Below, piece after piece: positions 10,109 through 18,990 of a DNA stretch of 22,767 nt (the stretch's first letter is position 1; each line of letters opens with the position of its first letter). The stretch comes from Sphacelaria rigidula. Taxonomy: Eukaryota; Phaeophyceae; Sphacelariales. A program made the position numbers and the translations under genes. The DNA lies in assembly GCA_964200075.2 (NCBI GenBank), contig CAXNAA020000310.1:1-22767 (forward strand), in the 5' to 3' direction. The notes beneath the pieces were generated by a model. That model was not told the origin of the DNA and did not search any database. It saw nothing but the letters and a program-made list of their open reading frames with translations.

Positions 10109-10130
10109 ACACACACACACACACACACAC
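10109..10130. repeat. AC dinucleotide microsatellite
   Basis: Eleven uninterrupted AC units in a stretch without a gene. Confidence 0.97.
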
Positions 10131-10768
10131 CAGAAAACCATAACGACAACATCAAAACAGAAATCACGTCGGCGCATGTTGCGCACCAGAAACGTATCAA
10201 AATCCGTCTTGTTTCTAGCTTGACGGAGAGAAGAAAATCCCCCAAGGTTCCTGTGAGGCACTGCCTGTGAGATGAAGACAAGAGAGAAGGGGATAATAAG
10301 ACAAGAGAGACGTGAAAGAGGAAAAAAGAGAGGACCAATCTTTGTCAGAAGCTGCTCCCGGCTTCACAAACTAGTACACACTCGCGAGGAACGTACCAGT
10401 ATTAGTTATTCGTGGGTAGAAGATGGTGGCGTGTTGCACGCCAAAATCCCAACGGTATTACATGATAGCTGAAAGATGGCACTTGTGTTGGGTTCAAAAC
10501 ACTCAATCCTTTGTGGTCCGGGTGGGGGAGGAGCTCCCTCACTGCCATGTTCGCGAGCAAGAGAATCGCTCGTTTTCCGCTTACGGGAATCTCAAGACGG
10601 CGAACCCCAGTACTGGTGTAGGTATGTTGAACGGCCTTTGGTGTGAAGCTAAATTCATCTCAGTTTTAAAAACCACCTAGTAATGAAAAAAACATTTCTG
10701 GAGCGCATATTTCCACACGTCACGCCTTCCGCAGGCGCAACAAAGCACCCGTGGTGTCCGATGTCATC

Positions 10769-10792
10769 GTCATACATCATGTCATACATCAC
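10769..10792. repeat. 12-bp tandem duplication
   Basis: GTCATACATCAT is followed directly by GTCATACATCAC, within a longer CAT-rich tract (about 10762-10805). Confidence 0.85.
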
Positions 10793-11647
10793 ATGCATCA
10801 CACTGAACATCAAATAAAATGCAGAATATACAGACGGTACACTGGTATACCAACAGTGCAGCCCATAGATTTGCGCGCTCCCGGCTGTCAGGTCATCCCC
10901 ACAGGTGTGATTTGTTTTTGTGTCCTGTGGCCGAAAACGGGTTGCAGTCACGACTATATGTAGTATATCTACTCTATCTGAGGAACTCCTGAGGATGTCC
11001 AGCAACCTGGTGAAGTGCAGTCCGACGACCGAGTACAGATAGATGATGCGATCTTCATTGACAACGGCGGCTCGAGTCCGTGTGACAGGCTCTCATTTTC
11101 ACCATAGATCTCTTGGATCAAAGTGGTTGACAGGTAAATGCACGTAGATGAGCATGCTTCACCAGAAGTTGTGCACAGGCGACTGGTAACACAGATTTTG
11201 AACCCAATTTGCTTTGCTTTCAACGAGTGTGATAAGTTAGTTATCCTGAGTTTGATCCCATTCCAAGGTGTCGGCACCATCGCACCATCGCAAATTAGGC
11301 ACGCCAGGCAGCATGACACCGTCGCAGGCTGCCCAGACCTTGCTCGCTTCAACTATTTCAGGTGTGGGACCGTGGGTGCGTGCAATTATTCGTGTATTGT
11401 AGATACACCCACCAGAGCTTTACGCGAACCTGCCGCGAAAAGTGGACGATTGAAACGAGCTTTACTTCAAGTTTCAGGTCAAGTGTGGACCCTAAGAGTC
11501 ACGTCTGTCGGGGGCTGAAGGTCTCAAGTGCTCGCTCGCGTGTGCAGCAGCGTCGAGTAGGCCAATCAATCAATAACCGATCATTCCGCAATTTTCGTCA
11601 TGGGTACGGCACCGCGTGCACGAACCTGCCGCAAGGATACTGTACAC

Positions 11648-11686
11648 TATATCGATATCGATATACACATGGATATGGATATACAC
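11648..11686. repeat. Short GATATC/GGATAT simple repeat
   Basis: Alternating ATATCG and GGATAT hexamers flank ATACACAT, giving a locally palindromic A/T-rich patch. Confidence 0.75.
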
Positions 11687-11888
11687 GCGCTCTTCTCAGT
11701 CAGTTGCTCCCCACATCCCGCGAAGTGACTAACCTGTCTTCGCTCTCCCGAGATGAGGGGCGTATGTGCCATGTATGTGGGGAAATGACGGCCATGTTTA
11801 GCAGCATTTTCATCATTTTCAAGTGCAATGTTAAATCGCTCGCCGAAAAACACCCGCCAGGTATGGATAGGAATCGCCAGGCGTCCCG

Positions 11889-12197
11889 TCATGGACGTCC
11901 GACATTGTCTCCCCCTCCCTGATGGAGAACATTTCGAATTTCCATAATACGCAACGTAACATCGTCGCGGTTCAACAACGTTTGCTTCTGGACATGAGGT
12001 GAGGGTTTCTGAGTTGGAGAAGCGGAGTCACAACCCCCGGGAAGTTTCAGGTGAAGAATTGCGTCAAACAAACGGCCAGCGTTTGGGTCGTCTACATCTG
12101 AGTCAAGGGTGATGACAGCATTACATACATGCATAAACACGAAAACAAAATCACTCAGTTTGGGATTCTCGCCCCTCAGGTCGTCGTTTCTAGACAT
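11889..12197 (-). CDS. Unassigned ORF downstream of the START gene
   Basis: Minus-strand ATG at 12197 to TGA at 11889, 102 residues. The peptide is well mixed and partly acidic (MSRNDDLRGENPKLSDFVF and LDSDVDDPNAGRLFDAIL), then Ser/Pro/Gln-rich. It lies less than 90 bp below the START gene stop, on the same strand. It might be an extra 3' exon of that gene: a CTATATGTCTAG acceptor overlaps the ATG, but its phase (2) does not match the donor-like GTGAGA in the last START exon (phase 1). No domain recognised; a chance frame is possible. Confidence 0.22.
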   Translation of the reverse strand: MSRNDDLRGENPKLSDFVFVFMHVCNAVITLDSDVDDPNAGRLFDAILHLKLPGGCDSASPTQKPSPHVQKQTLLNRDDVTLRIMEIRNVLHQGGGDNVGRP

Positions 12198-12283
12198 ATA
12201 GAAAGTATTTCCCAAGGCGACACTTTACCGACGCGTGGCAGCGTCCTGTCTCGGATGAACTTCGGGTAATCGGACCAATCGGA

Positions 12284-12460
12284 TCAATCGCTCTCACCAA
12301 ATCCCCTTCCCTTGCAGGGCATGTTCTTCACTCGTCCCGCTTCCACGTCCCATTTTTTCGCGACGACCTCCAGTCTCCGCACAAACGACGAAGGCTTGCC
12401 CTTGGCCAGCCAGTTGATAAGCCAAGCCGGAATGCTGCCCCCCGGGTTGAAGTGATGAAC
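12284..12460 (-). CDS. START gene, terminal exon (C-terminal helix)
   Basis: Follows the acceptor GTGTTTTGAGCAG and encodes 58 residues. NPGGSIPAWLINWLAKGKPS is the hallmark end of START domains, followed by a basic helix (FVRRLEVVAKKWDVEAGR). The tail KNMPCKGRGFGESD is outside the domain. A donor-like TTTG|GTGAGA lies 15 bases before the stop (exon would end at 12298), so a further 3' exon by alternative splicing cannot be excluded. Confidence 0.9.
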   Translation of the reverse strand, partial: VHHFNPGGSIPAWLINWLAKGKPSSFVRRLEVVAKKWDVEAGRVKNMPCKGRGFGESD

Positions 12461-15400
12461 CTGCTCAAAACACGCACATGCAGTCGGTGAGGTATTATTT
12501 TTTAAGCACACGTACAAATGTCAACGCCAAGGCAGCGCCGTGGACTACCGTGCGCTGGGCACATACAATGCCCGTCGTGAAGAGATTTTTGGGGCTCGCA
12601 AACCTATCCTCCGGACGTGATATACTACGTACTGCTTACTGCGATACAGTCCTGGAGCTAACGGTACGGTATCACCAATGGCCGCAAAGTCATCCCCTAG
12701 CGCCCAGGGGTGTTATCCAAGGCAGGGAAGTCATACAGTACAATTACTCTTACCGGATGATGCCGTAGTCAACGATCGTGTGATAATGGTAACGCGCAGA
12801 AAAATCTCTACATGACCGTAAACAGACACAGAGCGATTTCAGCGGAGATGGATCTGCGTGACATCGGGTGGTGACAAAAGTGACATTTCCTAGGACGGGG
12901 GAAACGGTGCTGTCTGCGCAGACAAGCCAACGACCCATCGTGTTTTGGGCATTCAGTCGTGAGCCTTGCACCTGGTGACTCACCATGGTAAACTCCGACG
13001 TATGCTTGTCCTTGCCAGCCTTAATGAGAAATACGCCGTGCAGAATCTCTCCGCGGACGTATCTAAAAGTCACCGGTGCCTGTGCGGGGAAAACAAGCAA
13101 AAGTGCATATCCGCGCCAGTTACAGCAACACCAACGTCACCCACAGCAGGGCTACTTACCCCGTCACCACAAATCAGCAGTATTGACTTACGAGCGCAAC
13201 GCAGGCGCTCAAGTGTCTACGTTTCATAAATGGACATGAGAAACCTCTCTCCTGCAGCCAACGCCGCGAGTGTGACCCAGTAAGCCAGCCCACCAGACGA
13301 GAATGGACCGGGTGCTCCAGTTCAACGGTACTGCACACCGCACAACCTGTTTATTCCTTCGATACTCTGTCCTTCACAGAATCCCAGTCATTTTCCTCGC
13401 GATAGGTGACACAGCCAACACAGCCAACACAGCCAGCTGCCGCACGACACTAGCAGTAGCAGACATAAACTTGATCGCCACGTTGGACAAGGGCAGGCTG
13501 CAGCAAGCTGGATTCTTTTCCACGGGAGCCGTGCAGGCAGTACTCGGGAGCGATTCAACACTTGGCGATACACGCAACCAAACGGGGACCGAGTTTCTTC
13601 AAGCTTTCGGAAACACTGATTTCAAACTGCGAGAGCAAACGCGGCTCGACGTATCACCTCCGGATGTGTTGTTGCTGAGTTAACGATGGCAACGCTGCCG
13701 TCGTCAAGCGTCGCCCTCCTAATGTGAGTTACGAAGTCCCTTCCCTTGCAAGGCCATATCCCCATGGTAGCACTCCAGCTGACCTTGTTATCTCTGTCTA
13801 GCACCTCTATGTCTCGACCATCCTCTACTAACGGGTTGTACTGAAAAGCAATGACGTTTCGTCGAGCAAAAACAGAAAAAAAAAGAGACGAGCAAAAAAC
13901 CCGAAGGCGAGTGGGCGGCGACAGGGATGGGGAACATTTCAAACGAGAGAGCACCACCGATACCTCGACAAGGAACAGGATACTGGCCACCATGTGAGCA
14001 GACATGAGGGAGTAAGAAATGTTGGGCATGCGAAAAGATCTGCAAAAACTAAAGTGGTCAAGGTGTGTGGGAATGCAACAAAACCAACGTTGGTGGTCTC
14101 GCTCGTGCCCCTAATCAGTGTTGTAAGAGAAATGACATACCTCTCCAACTAATAAGAGATGATAACTCCAACATGCGCGGTCGAACCCATAGATCCTAAC
14201 TCCGTAATGAATACTAGAACAATTGACTTGATTGTACACACGGTTGAAGGGTGGAGGCGTCCACGAAAAAATGATAAGACAATATCGGCCATCAATGATA
14301 TCACTATCCAGCAAACAACTTAGTTCTGGCGGATACGAAGCCACAGCTACAAAGATGAAAACGCGAAGGAGCATGCTTTATTTGTCTCTCTTGTAAGTGT
14401 GACCACAGCAACGCGGTTCCCATGACAGTACGGCTGCAGTAACTGAGTTGACGAACGATCTTCCAAGCAGAGATTCATTGCTCAAGGTTCAGTCCGAAGT
14501 TCAGGCCAGTGATTCTCAAGTTCTCAGATTAATGCCGTGCGCGCACTTCCATTACTCTGCCTTTTTCTACAGCAGTACCTGAAATAGTCCGACTACTTGT
14601 ACCAACGTCAACGACAAAAAGTGATGAAAGACGACGTGAGATTCTCCTCCGCAAAATCTACCTGAAATGCTTAATCTGTCAGCTGCAAATGATGGCTGAG
14701 ATTGTGGAGAGCGTGAGATATTCTATCGCATTATTTTTTTGTCACCCTTTAACCCCTCCCCTTCCTCGGCACTAGTCCGTGGTCTCAAGGCAGCGAACAA
14801 ATCATCTCGCCCCCGGTACACGCCTTCCTTACATTTTGGTCTCGCGGATTGGATCATGACCATCAGAACTCCCGCACCGCGTCAATTTCTCGTCAAACAA
14901 ACTCCGTCAACTATTTTTCGTCTACTCACGTACTCACGCTTTGGACGTTGGAAATCAGAAACACGAAACAAAAAACTCAACGCACCGGAAAGCGAACCCA
15001 CGTTCTCTCCACCCTATATACCCTAATGGTGACAGTCGGACCATTAGACCACCGGGGCGCGCTCGTTGCGGGTACATCTACTGGCAACAGGGTTGCGTAT
15101 CCTGCGTCAACAAACTGAATATGATTAATACTAATGTTGTTGTTGCCTGAGGCGTGAAAGGTCGACACCAATACAGGAAAGTTACGTTTCATCACAAACT
15201 GTGCTCGACCCAGATCGATTATCTCCTCTGCACGACTTGTTACATCGACCATCTCTGCCCGAATAAACCACACGGCTGTTTTCGTGTTTTGACGATTTAA
15301 ACCGGTCATGGAATCAATCTGTCGAGATTTTGTACCTACCGACCACTCGCAGCGACACGCAGTATAGTCCTAGTCCTTGGCGCCCACCTGTCTGACGATT

Positions 15401-16922
15401 TCAATGTCCCCCGGCGTTAATACCTCGAACAGCGCTTGGGGAGTGGCAGCGAGCGTGGCGCTTGACTTGATTGCCACGAACGCACTGCCCGGCACTTCTC
15501 GCTTCCAAACCTGCACGGCACAACAACACGAAAGACAACACAAGCCGGGTCGTACATTGAGAGCAGTGAGTTTTATTGTAGCAGTGGTCATCAGAGATAA
15601 GATACCCCCTTCACCAGAACTGCCGTTACGAGTGTTCAGCACACTTCAGCAACTGAGGTCTCCGTGTTCCTATGGGCTAGTCGGTGTACAGGGTGTTGCG
15701 ACACATGATGTTGTTTGCCATTACTCCCTCAACACGTCAACCGACCTCTAGCCGACTAGCCGATACACTTCATTCAAAATACGTTCTCCCTGTTTGCATC
15801 GCCAGTCAAGTAGCGAGTGGCTAAAAATTTGCCAAATTGGTCACACTTGGGTGTAGTACACACAACAGACTCGCCTTGACGCGCCCATCATCCGATACCC
15901 GCGTCCATCCTCCGTCTGCCTTGTCCTCCAACAGCCACGACACGTTCTCCCTGACCTAGAAGGGGTGTGGTGAAGGCATCATTAGTGTATTGCGGCCTGG
16001 TGCGAGTGACTCGCGTGCAATTTGAGCCCGCTCGCGGGGGTGCATATATTGTGAACTACTCCGGGAGATACTGCAAAACAATGGGTATTCTCCACGAATT
16101 TATAGCCCCTCATACGCACCCAGTGACTACTACTCTCCTGCTACACCGCTTCCAACCTCACAAAGGCAACGCATATCACCTTGAGATAATCAGCGTCCTG
16201 TCGCAAAAAAAATCGCGCGCTTACATACACCTCGTCAATTAGACACCTTGGTTGAAGTTCGATAACGTGTCGCAAAAATCGACTTCAATCTAGCACAAAC
16301 TGTGCCTACGCAGCCACGTGTTGGATAGCGCTATGCTAACATCAAATATAGGAACCTCCTGGGCGACGTTGTCTATTGGAACAAGTAATACATGCATATA
16401 ATCTAGGGACGCTTGGCAGTCCATTACAAAAAGGTTCGATAAGATAGCAGTGGTGGGAGTGAAAAAGCGCGACAAAATTCGGACAAGCATTTAGATCGAG
16501 GGAAATATTAGGTCAAGGCGTCCGTGACTTTCAAGCACGAAGGAAAGGCTTTCCAACACGTGAACAAATTCAAGCACGTACACAAATGGCGCAATATCGA
16601 CCTTACGCCAAACACTCACCGAAAACGTACACCGTAAGTATAGTACAAGCGACCTTGAATCCGACAGCGAGGGCCATGTTCGGCGAATATTCATGCTCCA
16701 AGCACACATTTCGACCGCATCTCATATGTCAAACACCTAGCAGAGACTTGAAGATACCTTCAAGGTGGGACCGTGGACCGTCGGTGCTAATTTCTGTCTG
16801 GAAAGGGGGTAGTATGAATAGTGTTGCTGTGTATTGGTGCCTTGCGGGCAAAATGGTACGCCGATAGGTGGCGGCCACGCTGCACCATCCTGGCCCCCCA
16901 CGATGCGTGTGGGGTAGGCCAT
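12284..16922 (-). CDS. START (StAR-related lipid transfer) domain protein, multi-exon
   Basis: Model: exons 16922-16758, 15955-15875, 15510-15388, 13840-13658, 13079-12984 and 12460-12284, giving 825 nt, 274 residues and TGA. All five introns are phase 0. From residue 56 the product follows the START helix-grip domain: an N-terminal helix with a Trp (ENVSWLLED); a DGRVKVWKREVPGS strand region; ATPQALFEVL; YNPLVEDG; then the WPCKGRDF element (residues 152-159); DDGSVAIVNSATTHPE; YVRGEILHG (191-199); and the C-terminal NPGGSIPAWLINWLAKGKP helix (221-239). START proteins bind a lipid or sterol in a cavity closed by that last helix and usually act in the cytosol or at membrane contacts. The ligand cannot be read from the sequence. 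Exons 2-6 are firm; exon 1 is tentative. There is no PH, HD or membrane segment, so it resembles a minimal START protein. Confidence 0.85.
12984..13079 (-). CDS. START gene, fifth exon
   Basis: Acceptor TTTTCCCCGCACAG and donor ATG|GTGAGT are both strong. The exon encodes 32 residues, APVTFRYVRGEILHG then VFLIKAGKDKHTSEFTM, the central beta-strands of the START fold. Joined to the next exon it reads SEFTM-VHHFNPGG, as expected for the family. Confidence 0.9.
13411..13437. repeat. 9-bp tandem repeat in a START intron
   Basis: ACAGCCAAC twice plus a near-identical third unit (ACAGCCAGC), in the intron between the exons at 13840-13658 and 13079-12984. Confidence 0.85.
13658..13840 (-). CDS. START gene, fourth exon (RDF element)
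   Basis: Acceptor CATTGCTTTTCAG, donor GAG|GTGATA; 61 residues. It begins YNPLVEDGRDIEVLDRDNKV and contains WPCKGRDF and LDDGSVAIVNSATTHPE, the Trp-Pro...Arg-Asp-Phe strand and following Ser/His-Pro turn seen in START domains. The preceding intron (13841-15387, 1547 nt) is the longest in the gene and holds open frames (for example 14977-15309 minus) that I take as intronic. Confidence 0.9.
15388..15510 (-). CDS. START gene, third exon
   Basis: Acceptor GTTGTGCCGTGCAG, donor CAG|GTGGGC; 41 residues from VWKREVPGSAF to LTPGDIEIVRQ. This covers the first beta-strand and the helix in which START domains carry the Ala/Thr-Pro-Gln...Phe-x-x-Leu pattern (ATPQALFEVL). The frame stops (TAG at 15370) only after the donor. 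Confidence 0.9.
15511..15874 (-). other. GC-AG intron in the START gene
   Basis: 364-nt intron with donor AAG|GCGAGT and acceptor GTGCCGTGCAG. A GC donor with otherwise strong consensus is the known minor class spliced by the major spliceosome. Using it gives DGRVK-VWKREVPGS, which fits START spacing. A GT alternative 12 bases downstream (TGT|GTACTA, also phase 0) would insert four residues (ASLL-C region) into the strand and is a weaker donor. Confidence 0.65.
15875..15955 (-). CDS. START gene, second exon
   Basis: Acceptor CACCCCTTCTAG; 27 residues, VRENVSWLLEDKADGG then WTRVSDDGRVK, matching the N-terminal helix and first strand of START domains (Trp, then acidic-Gly-x-Val). Both ends are phase 0. 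Confidence 0.78.
16758..16922 (-). CDS. START gene, tentative first exon
   Basis: ATG at 16922 with an A at -3 position region (CATTATGGCC) and donor TTGAAG|GTATCT in phase 0, which suits the second exon; 55 residues, Pro/Gln/Tyr-rich (VGGQDGAAWPPPIGVPF, TQQHYSYYPL). A TTTTTTTCTCAG acceptor 18 bases upstream suggests a 5' UTR intron. An alternative first exon is 16677-16620, with a hydrophobic leader (MALAVGFKVACTILTVYVF) and a perfect GTGAGT donor, but its phase 1 end would need another exon to join. Confidence 0.38.
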
Positions 16923-17087
16923 AATGTATAGCGTCTAGCTGAGAAAAAAATATTTCAACTGCTTTCGGCTACAGAATTAACGACACGACTGTCTGTATGC
17001 CTGCCCGGCGGTCAAGTCGGACGGTTTGAAATTTGCACACTGAATCGTGATCTAGATAAAACTCCAGTACTTGAGACGGTCATGCGT

Positions 17088-17135
17088 TGTACTATACTGT
17101 CTGTACTGTGGCGTACTGTCCTATACTGTACTGCA
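17088..17135. repeat. TACTGT-rich tract
   Basis: Five TACTGT words in under 50 bp (including ATACTGTCTGTACTGTGG and CTATACTGTACTGCAG). The same word recurs singly or doubled near 3829-3842, 4970-5035, 6121-6135, 18250-18260 and 22441-22460. Confidence 0.75.
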
Positions 17136-17806
17136 GGATCCAATACCGTGTACGTTCGTGTTGCAGACAATGCTATACCAAGTACAATGCATCAACTGTT
17201 CAACGTTCATGCCACAGTCGTTGACAGACATGGAGATCACGCACGCCAACGTCGATGCCCTTGGGCCGTAAGACGTGTGGTATCCAGCACCGCCTCTTCG
17301 AGAAGCATTGCCTATGCTGTACACAGTCTGCAGGGGGGTGACGGGATTGATGTCCGCTGTCATGTTCTCATGTCCGACCACAAACTCATCAGATCGGAAA
17401 ATTAGCACTGTTCTTGCGCCAGTTGGATGCATAAGGTCTACATGTTAAGAACCGCGGCATGTGATGGTAATGCAGCTTCATGGGATGGCCGACGATGTGA
17501 GGGTGTACCGACGGCCATCGTGCACTCAAGGGCGGTGCAATTGTTCACGTAGTGTACGCCATTGTTCGACGATATTTTTGTCCCCTAGTCTTGACTTATC
17601 TTTCGTCTATCTTGTATATTTTCCATCTTGTAACCCCCAAGTCATTGCTGGGGTTTGGGCTCGCTCAGGTTCAGTTTATGACATTGCGTACACCCGAGTA
17701 GCCATCACGGTTGCAGTTGTGCCGGATGAGTGAACGTGAGGGCAGCAATCGACCCCGTCACTCTTGCTGGGTTCGTCACTGCGCTGCGTATCCTGCTTAT
17801 CCGCAG

Positions 17807-17975
17807 CTGTGTGGCCATGAAGACGTCCTCTGGGGAACTTAGCGGGATGGACCAGCGCCTTGACGTGGCTGAAGTAGATGCCGCCGGGACACCGTCGAGA
17901 GATGCTATTCTTCTCTCATGCCATGGTTACCTCTCATTTTCAGCTGACGCCTCCCAATATTCTCCCCAAAATTGA
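17807..17975 (+). CDS. Possible exon, unknown gene
   Basis: A good acceptor (GTATCCTGCTTATCCGCAG) is followed by a frame with an ATG at 17818 and a TGA at 17975. The middle part reads MDQRLDVAEVDAAGTPSRDA, a normal-looking peptide, and the other two plus frames are quickly closed. There is no matching donor or upstream exon I can assign and no recognised domain. Confidence 0.18.
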
Positions 17976-18846
17976 GCACACATTCGTAGGTGCAGCCTCC
18001 CCCCACTTGAAAAGACCAATTCTTATGGGAGCCGTTCAAAATTATAATAGAAAAAAACTGCCGGTGAAAAACAACACTCCCATTGACCAAAATAGTGACG
18101 ATTTTGAACAAGAGTGGCCTCCCAAAAATTGAAAGGATCCTCCATATTGGCCAAGCGTCTAAAATTTGGAGACGATTTCAAGCACCTGAACAAATGTGAT
18201 GTTCAGTTCAACGTTAGGCGAAGAAGTAAAATACAGGGAATGTCATGTTTTACTGTACTGTGTAGCCGTTGAGTCTCCTCTGAGTGCTGTTGTACAATAG
18301 CGCAACCCCTAGGTCACGCCAACTTCATATTGATTAATTGATTATTTCACACATATGCAACACTTCAATTTTTGTGTCATAAGAGGGCTATTTTCCTCTC
18401 CGTTCAAAATCGCGGTAGGCACAAAATGGCGGTGAATGTTTTCAAAAATATTTTTTGAACGGCTTCTATAGAAGTTTGTTTGAACTCGCATGTTTTCCGT
18501 TCCATGCTCACGGCCCATGCGAATTTTCTTGTCAGTTCGAAGAATGATTACCGCTTTTAATTATTTACGACGATTTGAAATGGCATTTCCGTGGAATAAA
18601 TGGCCATAACTACCGCCCGTCCTTTGGTCTGATGACTAGATTTTCGTCGCCAGTGTTTCCGAACCGTAACTTGCTCATTTCGTTTTGACGGCTGGGAGTC
18701 ATGCCAGGGTTAGGACTTCACTTTCAGCCCTAGATCGTTCTCATTGAGGAGCCACTAAAAGTTACCATAGTGGCTAGACAGACGCACGAGTCAGAACATT
18801 CTCGCTCAAAAATTCATCCGAGGTACCCCTAGTCGATAGGAACATA

Positions 18847-18990
18847 GGAATAATGATCGTGGCGTGCTATCACACATTTTATCAGTCGCTTTATTGATGA
18901 GATAAGGGGCCCGTCGCAATTCAAGCCTCAGAAATACTTCATGCCCCCCTACCGTTACATAACTCCGGTGATAACCGGGAATTCCTAACC
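18847..18990. mobile_element. Second copy of the inverted-repeat element (partial)
   Basis: Aligns by eye with 7191-7329 in the same orientation, sharing GGAATA, TGGCGT, CAATTC, AGCCTCAGAAA, the CCCCTACCGT terminal-repeat core and TCCTAA in order. The left inverted repeat seen in the first copy was not found here, so this copy is truncated or diverged. Confidence 0.6.

Larger units (their letters stand above)
9700..11888. other. No confident gene; microsatellites present
   Basis: The stretch holds an AC repeat, a 12-bp duplication and a short GATATC-type repeat (listed separately). A minus-strand open frame of about 140 codons ends at 10655. A local stretch near 10985-11065 reads plausibly (NEDRIIYLYSVVGLHFTRLL) but has no usable acceptor or donor. 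Plus-strand 11362-11922 (186 codons) is the longest frame and reads as Arg/Ser/Tyr-rich low-quality sequence. Confidence 0.45.
16923..18846. other. No confident gene upstream of the START gene
   Basis: Open frames on both strands at 17070-17430 exclude each other and show no domain. A possible plus-strand exon at 17807 is listed separately. A TACTGTAC-rich tract lies at 17088-17135. The region 18130-18840 is free of open frames of note and looks like repeat-derived sequence. Confidence 0.45.

Noticed and set aside
10655-11085. Minus-strand open frame with a plausible helical stretch
   Set aside because: No usable acceptor with a pyrimidine tract, no good donor, and the rest is low-complexity Met/Tyr/Asp sequence from a CAT-rich repeat.
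11362-11922. 186-codon plus-strand ORF
   Set aside because: Arg/Ser/Tyr-rich composition, runs through a simple repeat, and has no recognisable domain.
13303-13683. 126-codon plus-strand ORF opposite the START gene
   Set aside because: It covers mostly intron and slightly overlaps the fourth START exon on the other strand. I see no independent evidence of coding.
14977-15309. 110-codon minus-strand ORF inside the START gene
   Set aside because: It lies in the intron between two exons that join perfectly without it, and it does not match START sequence.
16620-16677. Signal-peptide-like first exon with a GTGAGT donor on the minus strand
   Set aside because: Attractive, but it ends in phase 1 while the next START exon starts in phase 0, and no bridging exon could be found.
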